The notes: generated by a model from the sequence alone, not told the origin. A stretch of 64,000 nucleotides of DNA from Porpolomopsis calyptriformis (GCA_951640195.1 OX621167.1:1178001-1242000); one strand, 5' to 3'. Shown: positions 45,798 through 58,641, counted from the stretch's first letter. Made by a program: numbers and translations.

Positions 45798-48700
45798 TCA
45801 CTCGCGGGCGATCCAGTCAGTACTTCGAGAAACCAGTTCGATAGAATTGTCCGTCGTCCAGAACAATCGTTCCGTTGCACTCCGTCCGCTCCAACTTTTT
45901 TGATCGCGTAAGATCATAGCCTATAAAAAAGAAATCAAAAAGACGGAAACAAAATTTTTTTTAAATCATAATGACCTGTTGAGCTCCAAAATTCCGTTGA
46001 TCGTGGCCAAACAACTCGACATTTTCATCCAAGGCTTCAGCAAGTATCTGCAAATCCTGGAGAATAGCCTGCATGGCCCTGATAGCGCCCAGCGTCAAAA
46101 TCTCCTTCCGATGCCGAATCGACCCGCCCCCGCCGCCATTATGATTATGGTGATGACCTGCCGGCGGTGGCAATGCGCGCGAGATAGTTTGGAGCACGGT
46201 CTGCAAAATCCGCTTGGTCTCGCTCATGATCTTCTGCGCCTGGGCGAAATTCTTCCTCGACACGAGTACCAGCGCGCGAGTGATCATGTCCGACGCCAAC
46301 AGCTCCATCCTCCTCCGGACGATCACAGGATCGGACGCGCTATTCGCTGCCGCCGACGGCCGCGGCACGTTCCCGGATGACATCGGCAGTAGCGTCACCG
46401 TGAGCAGAACCGGGTGCGCCAGGCGGGAGACTTGCTTGCCCGCCGCGGGGTCGAAGAACGACCCGTCTACTTCGACCACCGGCACTTCGTCGATCATCCG
46501 GTCCATCATTCCGTCCACCAGGTCCTCTGAATCGTCGATCGCCAGCGAGTCCAGACCGAGGCTCTGCACGAACTGGTCCGTCGCGTTCATCGCCCGGGTG
46601 GGCTGTTGCGCGCGGACATTGGGCAAAGGCTTTTGTAGATCGGAATTGTCCAGTTCGAGTTCGATCAACATCTCCTTGCGTTCGCCGTACCGCAGCTCGC
46701 CCACGTCCACGTCCACGTTTTGACCGTCAGAAGCGAGAATAGACGAGGGCCCGCCGGAGACTTTGCGGATCCGGAAACGATGGCCGTCGACGACCTTCAT
46801 GTGAAGCTTCATGTTCGAGAGTCCGATGGACATCATACCGCCAACGCAGCCTGCGATGCAGTCCCGAAGATCATACCAATCCTTCACAAAGGTATACGTC
46901 CCACTGGTGTGGTTTGACATTAGCCATAAGGAAGCCGGGTCATGGGATCGACCGTAGCCGAAGGAATGGATGGGTACATTGGCTGCCTCGGCGCGAGCAA
47001 GGACGAGGTCCATCTGGGCTCGTCGGGTACTATCTGAAGCATCGCTTACGAGCAACATCCCAGAAACAGAATTGCGTGCCTTGCGCTGTAAGACCACGTC
47101 AAGCCCTGCGATTCCGGGACGATGAGTATTCTCTCATAGGGCCAAATCATAAAAATCACGGGGGGAGGGGGCAAACTGACCATGATTCACGGCTGTGACA
47201 ACATCCGTCTTCTCTTCCTTCGAAGCCCGGACCAAGAATTCGTCCTCGAATCCTTCTTCCCTAATCCCTATCTCGTCCACAAACTTGGCCAATCTATTCC
47301 GACTCTGCATCTTGCCAATGTTCAAAAACGGCGTTTTCCGTACATGTCCTCCAACGCCGACCTCGAAAGTGACCAGACTCAATCGGTCTCTCGCGCCCAT
47401 GGAAGCGAGAATGAAATCCAAAGAGGTCTTGATGACTCTAATTTTGAGTGCGGCCGTGCTGACCGAGGCAGTCGCGGGTGGGATGGAGATGACGAGGATG
47501 AGATCGAGGGGAGGGTGAGGGACGGGATTGAGGGAGTTGGAAGGACCGGAAGATGTGTGTGGGGTGACCAAACCGGTGCCAGAGCCGTAATCAGTCATCT
47601 CTTCGTCTTCGCCCAAGGTTGAGAGCTTTTGCTGAAGGAGGCGAGGAGGCATTGAGCCATGCGAGGTGGAAGAGGACATGGTTGATCTTGAGGAGCCGTT
47701 CAGGATGCTATCGATCGAACTTGCGGTTGTACCTGTACTGCCGCTTAACATGCGAGCTGCCTTTGCGCTACCACCAAACTCTTCCATATCAAGAGGTGCC
47801 TCTTGGACTGGTGGCTGTGGGATCTGTGATTGGAAGGCGGTGACTTGGGCTTGAATTTGATTCTTCCATGCTTCGAGAGAGGAGCGATCCTTGAAGATCA
47901 AGATGAACGAGGCGAGCTCGTCTTCCATGTCGATGGTGAGGCTCATTTCACCTGCGGAAGAAGTAGCTTTGACCTGTCTTATGTGTCGAACATAAATTCT
48001 GCCCTTGAGTCTGAGAACGCCCTTGGACTGGGTTGTTGGGATTCCGTTTCCCAATGAACCACTGTCGCTGAAGCCGCTGGCGCTGGAGAGAAGACGACCC
48101 AAAGAGCGCTTCTTCTCTTCGACGACACAGATGATGGCCTCCCTGAAGAGGTAGACGTAAAACTCTCGGACGAGAGAGTCCCGTCGGACGGACAAGAGAT
48201 CGTACATCTGGAGTGGGCCTAGATCCGAAAGGGGATGGCCCTTCCAGTCAATGATCCGGTTGCGCAAGTCCTCTGTGATGCCACTGAAAGGTGATTCTTC
48301 CTCGGGGCGGTCCGGTTGTTGCTGGGAGAATGAGGCGAGGGGGTCGGGGGTGGAGGCGGGCGATTGGAGACCATATGATGGGGGAGATGTTTCAGCGGGA
48401 GGAGAACGGGATTGTTGTTGTTGACGCTGGCGGTGCGAGTGGTGTTCCGGGAGGGGAGACTGGTCTCCGTTGTCAAGTCTCACGTGAGCGGAGGAGTTGT
48501 TTCTGGAACCGTAATTATCGGGGAGGACGGGGCCGGGTACGGAGCCGGCGGATCGCTTTCCGGGAAGCTCGATGATGACGATGCAGGTCATGGGTTGGGT
48601 CAAATCGGATGTACGAGTGAGAGAGGGGAATTCGGGTCGGACTTGGATGGATGGAGAGACGATGTAGCCTTCGGTTCCAGGGGCGGACTTGACGGAGCCA

Positions 48701-49512
48701 TTGTGATCGAGAGGATCATCCTCGTTGGGGTCGTAGGGTCGTTGAGCGTTTGATGAGCCGCGTGCACGTGAAGTGGGAGTGTCCCGACCGGGGTAGACAG
48801 AGGGAGCGTTGCGGTCACCCATGCCGGTGAGGGCGGCCAATTCTGATGTGTGAGATTAGATTTGAGAAGAGAAGGGAGGAGGATAGATATACTGTTGGAT
48901 TTTTTTCCACCATCGCCATCGCCGACTTTCATGGGTCGTCGACAGACACCGCACACGCCCATGTTGGATTTCCGAGGCATGACGTGCTTGGCTTGACTGG
49001 GGGGGGGACCGTATACGGCGGTGAAGCAAGCCTGGAAGGGGGGGAATTGAAGGGATGGAGAGGAGATGAGAGGGATAGGGAGATACCTCGTGAAGGGCAT
49101 GACCACATTCAGGCACGATATGGGGTTTCTCTCCCGGGAGTCTGAAGCTAAAGCTGAGAGGCTCGAGACAGACTGGACACTCGTCTTGATCGTCGAGAGT
49201 GTCATGAGAGGAGACGACGGGAACGGGTGCAAGCATGGCAGCGTAGGGGTGGAGACTCGGGGTAGAAGTGTGGGCAGAAGATTGGGAGTAGTCGGAACGG
49301 ATTGAGTTTGAGGAGGGAGCGCGAGTGGGAGTGCGGTTGAAGACGGAACGAAGGGCTTTTAGGCCGGAGAGAGAGAAAGAGGGAGGGTTAGGGGGAGGCC
49401 GAGGGGAACTGTAGGTTGGCGTGAGAGGCTGTTGATGGGAAAGATGGTGATGATCTTTAGGCGGTTCACGGTGGTTTGAGGATAACCAACTTGATGAACT
49501 GGTACCCTTCAT
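45798..49512 (-). CDS. RING-H2 / PH / VWA-like scaffold (Ste5/Far1 type)
   Basis: Likely scaffold or G-beta effector for the pheromone MAP-kinase pathway. Exons are 49087-49512, 48893-49031, 47181-48842, 45976-47105 and 45798-45920, giving 1159 aa. The RING-H2 domain (about 110-178) has CPVC, ECGHALHEAC across intron 1, and CGVC. A PH domain (about 390-525) runs from IDWKGHPLSDLGPLQMYDLL to LFIFKD-like FILIFKDRSSLEAWKNQI. A VWA-like domain (about 630-850) starts DLILVISIPPAT, so the metal-binding DxSxS is missing, and later has GMLLVSDASDSTRR and IHSFGYGRSHDPASLW. A tail with DQKSWSGRSATERLFW ends the protein in the last exon. The architecture is that of Far1/Ste5 scaffolds; direct orthology is inferred. 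Confidence 0.85.
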
Positions 49513-49539
49513 AAAAGGTATAAAAAAGAGGGAATACGA

Positions 49540-49615
49540 AGAGGGGGGAGGGGAGGGATGATGATGAGGGGTACGAGGAGAGGACGAGGAGAGGACGAGG
49601 ATGAGGATGAGAAAA
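49540..49615. repeat. Purine-rich tandem repeats in the 174-bp divergent spacer
   Basis: GAGGAGAGGAC and GAGGATGAG units repeat between the start codons of the scaffold gene (49512) and the CBS gene (49687). The stretch is probably part of both promoters or 5' UTRs. Confidence 0.65.
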
Positions 49616-49686
49616 TAATAAAAATAAATTTGTGGTTGACCGTATGAATCCGTTTTGTCAGTTGATTTTCAATCAAACCCCTTTCA

Positions 49687-51130
49687 ATGCCTCAAATCAT
49701 TCTCGATAACGCACTAGCCGCCGTTGGAAACACTCCTCTCATCAGGCTTGATAACGTGGCCCGTGCTCATCGCCTTCGATGTAATCTTCGTACGTTTTAC
49801 AGCCATCAATCCGTTCTGTGCTCATTCGTTTCAGTCGCAAAGCTCGAGTTCACATCTCCGGGTGGCTCAGTCAAGGACAGGATCGCAAAGGCCATGGTCG
49901 AGGCTGCCGAGAACGACCACATACTCATCCCGGGGAAAAGCGTCGTCATCGAGCCCACCTCTGGAAACACAGGCATCGGCCTCGCCATGGCGTGCGCAAT
50001 CAAGGTAGTCTATCCATCTCCCCCATCCAGCACACGGACTGAATACTGCAGACATAAGGGATACTCTGTCATCATAACCATGCCCAACAAGATGTCTCTC
50101 GTACGTTCACTCCAATCCTTCCCGAATCTCTCTCATCTCCCACTCGACAGGAGAAGGAAGCGTCCCTGCGTGCCCTCGGCGCCCACGTCGTCCGTACTCC
50201 CACCGAAGCTGCCTGGGACTCTCCCCAAAGCCACCTAGGTAACCCGATCTCAACATCTCCCGTTCCTCTTCTGACCACAACAGGTGTCGCCAAAAAACTA
50301 GCAGAGAGCATCCCTCATGCCGTTATCCTCGATCAGTACCGCAATGTGCCCCGATCTCGTCCTCTCGATCACCATCCGCAGCTGACACCCTCTCACAGGT
50401 GAATAACCCTCGAGCCCACGAATACACCACCGGTCCAGAGATCATCGACGCCGTCTCCTCCACGCCCTCCACGCCCTCCCGGCCGTCTTCTCAGAAAGTA
50501 GACGTGTTCGTCGCCGGGGCCGGAACCGGTGGCACCGTTACCGGTGTCTCGCGCGCGATCAAAAAGGCCCACAACCCAGCCTGCACCGTCATAGCCGTCG
50601 ACCCGGTATGGATCGGGCCTCACCTTCTTCTTTCACTTGTTAAATTTTTCCTTTCAGCAAGGGAGCCTGCTTGCGTTCCCTGATCGCATGAACACCGCCA
50701 GCACCGCGGAACCGTACGTGGTCGAAGGCATCGGGTACGACTTTATCCCCGACGTCCTCTCACGTGAGCCCCCGGTCGTGGACAGGTGGATAAAGACGGA
50801 TGACAGCGAAGCGTTTGAGGCTGTCCGAGTCTTGATGCGGACAGAGGGTCTCCTTGTCGGCGGCAGCAGCGGAAGCGCGTTGAGCGGCGGGTTGAAGTGG
50901 CTGAAGAGTGCAGACGGTCAGCAGATCTCCAACAGCCCTGGATCGAACGTGGTTATCCTACTCCCTGACGGGTTCGAATATTTCCATTGTTATTGTTGTT
51001 ACTTTCACTGACGACGATTAGAATCCGCAATTACATGAGCAAACCCTGGTTCTTGGAAATCACCGCGAACGGTAATCAGAACTCATCACTTTCCGAGCTC
51101 ATCTCAAATGTTCTAGACCAACCCTTGTAA
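49687..51130 (+). CDS. CYS4: Cystathionine beta-synthase, catalytic core only
   Basis: PLP enzyme condensing serine and homocysteine to cystathionine (transsulfuration). Exons are 49687-49789, 49835-50004, 50059-50100, 50151-50238, 50284-50345, 50399-50605, 50658-50971 and 51022-51130, giving 364 aa. PLP lysine context [10 protein letters not shown], phosphate loop PTSGNTGIG, and [10 protein letters not shown] are present. CBS rather than cysteine synthase is indicated by [45 protein letters not shown] and [13 protein letters not shown]. The protein ends 22 residues after the IRNYMSKPW block, so the C-terminal CBS-pair regulatory domain known from yeast Cys4 and animals is absent. Confidence 0.93.
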
Positions 51131-51630
51131 TAAATAATATAATAATAATTCCAAATTGGGTAACAATAACCTCCATTTCCCTTATAATCCCCCCTTCTCT
51201 CCTCATTCACTTCCTCATTCTATCCCCAAACCACATCGTCTGAGACGACCTTTTCTTGTTCACCTTTTCTACTTTTATCATGGCACTTTCACGAGAACCC
51301 ACCATGTAATTCACCTTCTTTCATCTACCATCATCTCATCTCACCCCACACACAGTTCCATTAACCTCCCCCCCATCTCCTGCCGCAAGTACCTCGAGCG
51401 CCGCATCATCCGCGCCTGGAAGAAACTCACCAAAGCGAACCGAAAACACCCCCGCGCTTCCTTCCTCCCCCAAGGTTTCGTCTTCGTCAACGCCCGCAGG
51501 CACAGCATGATTTTCGCATAACGTTCCCATCCCTTGCATAAACTGTATACATTAGACATCACGACCACCACTTACTTACTCCACTCATAATTTACTTCAC
51601 ATTGCCGAGCAAAAAACTCTAATAAATATC
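51131..51630. other. Convergent intergenic region
   Basis: 500 bp between stop codons of the CBS and lipase genes. It is pyrimidine-rich (51180-51380) and holds no recognised gene. Confidence 0.6.
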
Positions 51631-53319
51631 TCACAAAACAAATTGATCAGCCCAGTGTCTTATAACACCTTCCCCCTGCCGATGCAAAGGGAACCGCTTC
51701 ACGTCCCGGCACACAATCACCGCATGCGAGTTCCTCACCCGCGGGATGAACGCCCTCTCCTTCCTCAGCCTCGGCAGCTCATTCAGCCACGCAGCCATCT
51801 GTAACTGCAACGGCGTCAGTACCTGGCAGGATCGCACTCTCGCCACCGCCACCTCCTTGCCCTCCTTGCCCTTGTCCTCCATCACCAGATCCGCGACCTC
51901 AGCACCAGCAGAACCGTCCGACTCTGATCGCAAAGCGCCGCCCTCGATGAGTTCCACCGTCGCGTTTTCGACTTGTTCTTCAAACGCCGCAAGGATGTGC
52001 ACCAACCTCTCCCCGTCAGACGCATCTTCCTCCAACAACTTAATCCGCGCGCGCGACGATCGGGCGGCGAGTGCGAGCCGAAGCAGGCCCACTGATATCC
52101 CCAGAGGAATTAAGACCGGCAGGAACAAATATAACACCTGCCAACACGTTGAGTTATCGACCTCTCAAAAATCTTTATGATACGTACCACGTTCAGTGGG
52201 AAACGTAATTGCAAAGCCGGAGGCAGCAGAGGTCGGTCGGGTTTGAGATATTTGAACCATCTCAGTGACAAGACCGTCGGTTTCACTGGGGGTGTTTCCG
52301 GCTTAGTGTACGATTTAATAATGGGTTCGTAGGACTCATGTAACTCTCTGGGAGAAAAGGTCAGTTGGGCACCGGAGATGATCACCAAGAACTCACATTT
52401 CTATTCCATTGATCGCGTGTTCGGCGAAGGGATCTTCAGTCTCGATCGCAGAGGTCATGTATGGTACCGTGACATCATTAATTCTAGAAACCCAAGTTAG
52501 TCGATTCAGTCACCCTCAAAGACGAACAAACGCACGCATTAGCATAAATAGATAAATGAGAAAACTTGAGCAGCCCTTGGTAAAATGGATATGCTGTATG
52601 AAAACAAAACGTCAGCCATTTTCACAACCCACTCCAAAATATATAAAAAACATACTCGGATCGGCCATGACCTCCAACAGCGCTCTCCCACTCGTCGACC
52701 ATTTATCAACCGAATAAAACTGTTCTCCCGTCCGCGACAGAAGCGTCGGGCCCAAGGCAGCCGACAGCAGCGAAAACACCTGCGGGCTCCGAACCAGGCC
52801 CAAATGCGGCGTCGCCATCGTCGTGAAATTGACAGGCGTGACTGTCTCAAAAAATCCTCGCCGATGAAGGATCCTAAATGACGACAATAAATAAATGCCC
52901 CCCCCCCCCCCCCCCCCCGAGAGGACCCCCGCTCACTCACCCTACGAGATAACGAGCGACCAGTCCGCCGAGACTGTACCCCGCAACAGAGAACCGAGTC
53001 ACTTTCCCCCCGGTTTCCTCTAGTTTGGCCACTTCGGAAACGACCTATAACCAGCCGTCGCCGGGTAGGTTTTCCCACTTTTACAGAAGAAAAAAACAGA
53101 ATGAGGGCGTACCTCCTTGGCTACTCTCTCACCCCCCCAATCTATACCATCATAAGTAGAATCGTCCCGGTTCGTCTCTGCCAACAACACTTTAAGCTCG
53201 ACACCGTTGCCTTCGGTGTCATTATCATGCCGCTCCCGAATGAGGCGAGCTAATTCCGCCAAATGTTGCGGGTTCCCCCACATTCCGTGAATAAGAACCA
53301 AAAGGTGTATCGAAGACAT
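51631..53319 (-). CDS. DUF676 (ROG1-like) serine lipase/esterase with a membrane anchor
   Basis: Putative alpha/beta-hydrolase acting on lipids. Early exons are 53113-53319, 52941-53044 and a third beginning at 52873. The N-terminus reads HLLVLIHGMWGNPQHL with the usual HG oxyanion motif; the nucleophile elbow is VAGYSLGGLVARYLVG. Downstream blocks are NFTTMATPHLG and FSHLSIYANAINDVTVPYMTSAI, where the DVTVPY aspartate is the likely catalytic acid. One hydrophobic segment, VLYLFLPVLIPLGISVGLLRL, would anchor it near residue 330. It ends at 51631. The second intron contains a 21-base C homopolymer on the plus strand. Confidence 0.87.
52898..52918. repeat. C21 homopolymer in an intron
   Basis: Twenty-one consecutive C (G on the coding strand) lie inside the 67-bp intron 52874-52940 of the lipase gene. 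It is the longest homopolymer of C or G noticed in the window. Confidence 0.9.
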
Positions 53320-53517
53320 AGAGGGAGAGTGGGGAGTACGAACACGCTGTGGACCTATTTACTCTCAATTTAAATGGACCTTGTCATCGCTCGGCATGTC
53401 ACGTGAATCCACGTATGTCTTCAACTAACACAGCAACTAATCGGTACAAGTATTCAGACATTGAGATACGAAAGCGGCTTTCGAAAACGATTCGGCAGAT
53501 ACTCGACAACAGTCATC

Positions 53518-56500
53518 CTAAATCACGTCATACTAAAAGACCAATGTCAGAACTGATATGTGATAAATCATCAAAATTGAAATCCCATACCTGAATAACA
53601 AGCGATGTAGCCCAGGGTGCCGAGAACTGATTGCTATCGAGATACGAATAATTCATCGCTGGTTGTGATCCGTCTCGGAATCTGTTCCAACAGCAGTCCA
53701 AGGTTCGAATGCTACCCGACGGCATAAGGATGAATGCCCACTCACCGCGTTAAGGTCCCCGATTGGCCGGGCGCACGGCGGACATTGGGGAGAGCAAAGA
53801 CCGCTCGAAGGACTTCTCCGATCACCTAATTTTTTTCAACACACAACCAGAGCATTAATAAAAACCAAAGAGCTAACCTTGTTGGTCAACTGATTACCGA
53901 GGCATCTAGTATGCCCAAGGGATGAGCGAGGTGAACCATGTGTCGTCTGTTACGACTACCTTACCTGACGGTCACATCTCCATTAAGGTATCGATCCAAG
54001 GTGCGGTTCGCAACAACCGTCATTGGTTTATCAAATACATGCCCCTATAGAGAAGCTATCATTGAGTAATGGCCAAATGACAACATAGGATGAACCCACA
54101 TCAAGATTAGCCTTAGCAATGTCCAAGAGAAGTCGATCATTTTTATGAACCGAATGCGATCCGATAGTTTGATCTTTTTGGGCGATACCTGTTACACAAA
54201 TATAAATCTGTCAAGTATTCCACAGGAGAATGGGGGAGCACGAACGGTAGACGCCTTGGAATGGAGGATCGAGCCCTGAAAAGCAGTATGAAATCCATCC
54301 ATAGCGCTCATTCACCACCGAGAAACTTACTGAGAGCTTCATGCACCAAACCTTCCAGCTGACCTTTGGGCTCGGGTTTAATTGCCAAAGCGCAAAGTTG
54401 TGCATGCTGACTGGAGCCCAAGTAGGTGTTAACGACGTTGGTGAATGCTGTCAATCCAAGCTGTCAGACGAGAGCAAGCGATCCAAACATTCATGACAAC
54501 TTTTACCCACCCAACGAAAGCTCAACAGAGAATCCGACCATGATGGCAAGAATGGAATTCGCAACCTCGTCGGAGGAGTGTCCAAGATCATGTAAACGCT
54601 GGACCAGCTCGTGACGTTCGCTGAGCTTCGGCTTGGCAAACATGTGAGAGATAGTGTCAACGAGACCCGCGATAGACATCTAGGAGATATATGTCAACTA
54701 AGCAATAGCACAACAGGAGAACCGTCTCCTCACGCGCTGGCCACCATAAGTAGATAGATTGTTCTTGATGTGACGTAACAGTTCCTGGATATACCCTTTG
54801 ACTGTGCCTTCAAGTACCACAAGCTTGTATGGCTCGACTTCCAGGAAGATGAATCTGTCGGGATATCAGCGGCTCAGGGCCAACCACAAAAGGAACAAAT
54901 CCTAACGAGTAGATATCAGCGAGCATATCAAATAGCTGTTCTGGAGTATAGTCGCCATGAGGAGTTTGCTTGGTCTTCAACTGAATACCAGCCTAACCAG
55001 GGGGAGGCAAAATTAGATACCGGAAGGAATATGTTGCCAAGCAGTTAGAGGCCTTACTATTTCACTCGCAACCCAATAAATGGGAACTTGCCTCAGCACG
55101 TACTGGACAATGTCGGCGCAACGTGACTTGCCATCGACGAGCGTGAAGGAGGAGGCAGTGATCAGTTCACGAGTCTTGTTGTAAAAGAATTGTCCGATCT
55201 TGTCCTCAGCTTGGGGAGTATTAATCAAGGCTCCCAGCACTCCACGTTGGTCTCGTTCCCCATGGGTCGGATCGAGAGTAGCAAGGAAGAATCTGTGCGA
55301 TAGAGATCAGAGTGGTTGTAGAAAGTCGTGATAAATGCTGACTAACCCGCTCCCTTTGATGACGGAGGATGCGCGGGCAGCGTAGGGCGTGTGGAAGCCA
55401 GCGTGATCCTTCAAAATCTGAGAGACTGTATTATAGTCCTTGACCGGTATAGCGGAGGGCAGGCTCCCGGGTCGAGCGAGATCGTACTTGGGCAATAGTT
55501 TCAACTTTGTCAGATGGGTCTTCATCGACTGAGGCAGCATCAGAGGGAACCAAGTGTACACGCTATTATAAGTGAAGTCGTTCGGGAGCGTTCGCAACAT
55601 GAGACGCCCGAGTGTGCTTCCGAATCCAGCGCCATTAGGCTGTCTCTGGCAGTCGGCAAAACCCCAAGCGGTCATATTGTAAGGAGTATAATCGGACGTG
55701 TAGAATCTGTCTCCCCTTGTGAGTGCGATAGCATCGCTAAGAATCGCGCGACTGATGGTGTATCCTGGCCATTCATCGTGTGGAATTAGAATTAAATAGA
55801 AAAGAAAAGAAAAAAAGGGGGGGAGGGAACGCACCAGGACAAAGACCGGCGCCTTCAACGACAGGTTTAGCTTCCTCAGCTTGCAAACCAACGTAAAGCT
55901 CAAGGTATTCAATATTAGCATACAACTTCTCCGCGGCTTCGTAGATTTCCGGATTGGGGTTCCACTCCTTGAATGTGGCATAAGCTACAAATTCGACAAA
56001 TTCAATCGAGTCAACCCTCAAAGTCAGGCGTACCACTCACGCTTGAGACCAAGGAACTTTCAAAGAAAGCAATCAGCCGTTTCCGCCAATAAAGAAATGC
56101 AAAACGTAGAGTACCCTTCTGAAATCGTTCAAGGAGCAAACGCCCCATCGTCTATTCTGCTCGATGCCCATGACCTCATGGAGGCGCATTACTTCAGGGG
56201 TTCCACGAGCTCTGAATGCTCCCGCAGGATGATCCGTGCTACAAAGATATGAGTCCCGCTACAAAAGACGATGGTTAAATGCGTAACTGACGCGTTCTTC
56301 AAAATGTTTGCTAAATCTGAATCCTTGAAGGTGCCATCAGCCTGACGCTGGATGCTAAACGGCTTGTGAGCGCTGAGAGTAACAAACACAATCATACGAA
56401 ACAACAGACGTTCCAAAAGTCCAGTGTTTAATATCAGGCTCAGACTCTTGCATCTTCTTGGCCACTATCTTGAATTCCTGGGGAGTTATCTGATAACGGC

Positions 56501-58303
56501 TTTAAAGTGAGAACCAATCGGTTTTAGGAAAAGCCGTCACCTCTTGTGGGGTTTTGCCAGGGAAGAGTTGACCAAATATAGCCTCGACCCATTTCGCGTC
56601 TTCAACTGAGGTAGTAGCATGCCCTACAAGCCACAATAATCAGGGGATTGGTCGATTCCCAGTCCTGACAAAGCATTCTTACAGCGGTAGAGGCAATTGA
56701 ACTAGAATCAACGAGTTGAGAAAGTACCAAATCATCTAGACGAGTCCATACCTCGACACTGCATACATTCCCTTGACCACGCTGAAACATGGAATGATCT
56801 TCATTCCTGATTTCCTGTGGTAATCAGGTGAGGGAGGAAGGGAAGGGAGAACGATGGATGACGACTGACACCAAACGGACCCAAGATCCAATTGTTTCCC
56901 TCACGCACTAGTCCCAAAATGCTGCTGAAATAGTCGGAAAATACGACGGACGCGAACCAAGTGCAATTGACGAGACGTGCAATCTGGAATATTTCTTCCT
57001 CTTGGTCCAACAGACGCTGGGCCCTATTGGGGTCACTAGACGGTGTGGAAGGATCAATGTAGTACCCTCGTTCGTTAATCTCGAGAATTCTCTTGGCAAT
57101 ATACTAGTAGGCCAAAGGGTGAGTGGGTTATTTCGAAGGCAGGCTAGGAAAATACTGACGTTGTGATTGCGACTGAACAAAACGAGGATGACACAGACGG
57201 CGGGTGGGAGGAGGAGTAACCTATCCTCCGCGAACACGTCAGGGTAAAGCAGGCCCCTGCCATCCCGTACTCGAATTTTATCTTGAGCGAGTTGGTTGGA
57301 ACCATAAAGAGGGGCTAGATCAACATAAGAGGAAGTTTCGTTGATATTTACGTCAGTGTGGGAAGTACGAAAGACGCTGAAATACATGAGACGGGGTTAT
57401 AAGAATTCGACGAGAAGGAGCTCACGTGTGTATCACGAGGGCCGCGAAGGAGAACATCATGCTGGAAAGACCGGCGGGATGAGGGACGAACTGTGGAAAG
57501 GAGGTGTAAGAGAAATTGTGAGGGGATGGACACGGTGAGAACTGACCCCGTCTCGTTTCAAGAGTGTGTCGAAAACAAGACCTGCGTCGGGCAACGAGTT
57601 TTGAGGAATGGCATGGGATTGTTGGACACTGCGAGAATAGGGGGTGCCAGCCCTGCCCATGTCGGGTATCTCGACGTTGTTACCAGCGCCATCGGCGGTA
57701 CGCCAAGCATATTTGTTGCCGATGTAGGTAGCGGGCGGGTGGGGAAGGTCATTGTAAACTATCGGGGCGAAATGAGAAGGATGGAGGAAGGAGAAGGTTG
57801 GGGGGACTTACGGAGTTGGACGGTTGAGTTTTGAAGCTTGGTCGCGAGGGCGCTCGGGGGTAAGCGGGAGAGCAAAGTCAAGACATGCTCGAGCTGGTGG
57901 AAATGGGAGATTTGAAAAGACAGGATGGACGGAGACGTACGAGGAGCTTTCGATCATCGATGGCGTCGGTATGTTTGATGGCGTCAATGACAGAAGACTA
58001 CAAGGAGAGTGATGAGCGGTTGGGAAGGGGGTCAAAAATAGGCGAAAGAAATGACTAGGAATGAGTGGTCTACTGCGACACCACTCAAGCCAGATTTGAC
58101 CTGGGAGAAGCGTGAGCGGATGAGTGATGATAGGCCACAGGAACGGTACCTGAGCACGGAAACTGTTCAGGATAGATTGATGCTCTTGAGTGGACTGTGG
58201 GAGGTGTGAATGGTGAAGACGGGTGAGGAGTGTAGAAACTTACGGCGAGCGGTTTTTGGTTGGGGGTGGGGCCAAAGACAGATGGGAGGCGGTTGAGAGA
58301 CAT
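53518..58303 (-). CDS. Ppo-type fatty-acid dioxygenase (heme peroxidase plus P450-like domain)
   Basis: Psi-factor-producing oxygenase or linoleate diol synthase homologue, making oxylipins that control sporulation. It starts at the ATG at 58303, and about 20 introns follow. Visible blocks in order are IDAIKHTDAIDDRKLLLEH-like start, LYNDLPHPPATYIG, PDAGLVFDTLLKRDG, FVPHPAGLSSMMF, YVDLAPLYGSNQ, the catalytic tyrosine block CLYRWHATTS (rebuilt across the intron near 56680), a linker with GAFRARGTPEVMRLHEVMGI-like sequence, then a P450-like half with ILKDHAGFHTPYAARASS, VDGKSRCADIVQYVLRQVPIYWVASEI and the heme-thiolate cysteine in RCLGNQLTNK near 53905. The last exon is a few codons after the 53580 intron. 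Confidence 0.88.
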
Positions 58304-58641
58304 GGGTTATGGGGAGAAAGAAAAGCCTTGTGGCTGCGCCATGATGTATGAGAAGAGCTTTATACCGTGAGATGAACCGAATTACGGGTACGATATAGCT
58401 GAACGGGTCAGTACAGCTAATTCAATCTCATTTTCTTTTGGAATTCGGTTCAAATAATAGGGTTGGTATTACGGCACGACAACTACAACTGCCAAGGATG
58501 GCACTGTAAACTTGCTGGCAAATATGTCGAATGCTTCGGACTTTTTAACGAGATCGACCACGAGGGGGTGTTCGGGATGGTCGCGATTCAGACGGCTAGG
58601 TCAAAAGTGAGCAACGACGGTCAACTCGAGTGTTGGCAGGT
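58304..58641. other. Spacer upstream of the Ppo gene
   Basis: 338 bp separating the Ppo start codon from the epsilon-COP stop on the same strand. Probably holds the Ppo promoter. No specific site was recognised. Confidence 0.5.

Noticed and set aside
45961..45975. End of the RING-PH-VWA protein at the TAA at 45961
   Set aside because: CAACAG|GTCATT is a donor; the next exon (45798-45920) continues with a protein-like tail in phase.
49687..51130. Gene as O-acetylserine sulfhydrylase (cysteine synthase)
   Set aside because: [25 protein letters not shown] and VGGSSGSA match cystathionine beta-synthase.
51156..51521. Plus-strand frame after the CBS gene
   Set aside because: Pyrimidine-rich composition and no homology-like motif; more likely 3' flank.
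52539..53078. 179-codon minus-strand frame over the lipase gene
   Set aside because: It reads through the poly-G intron in a wrong frame and lacks the hydrolase motifs.
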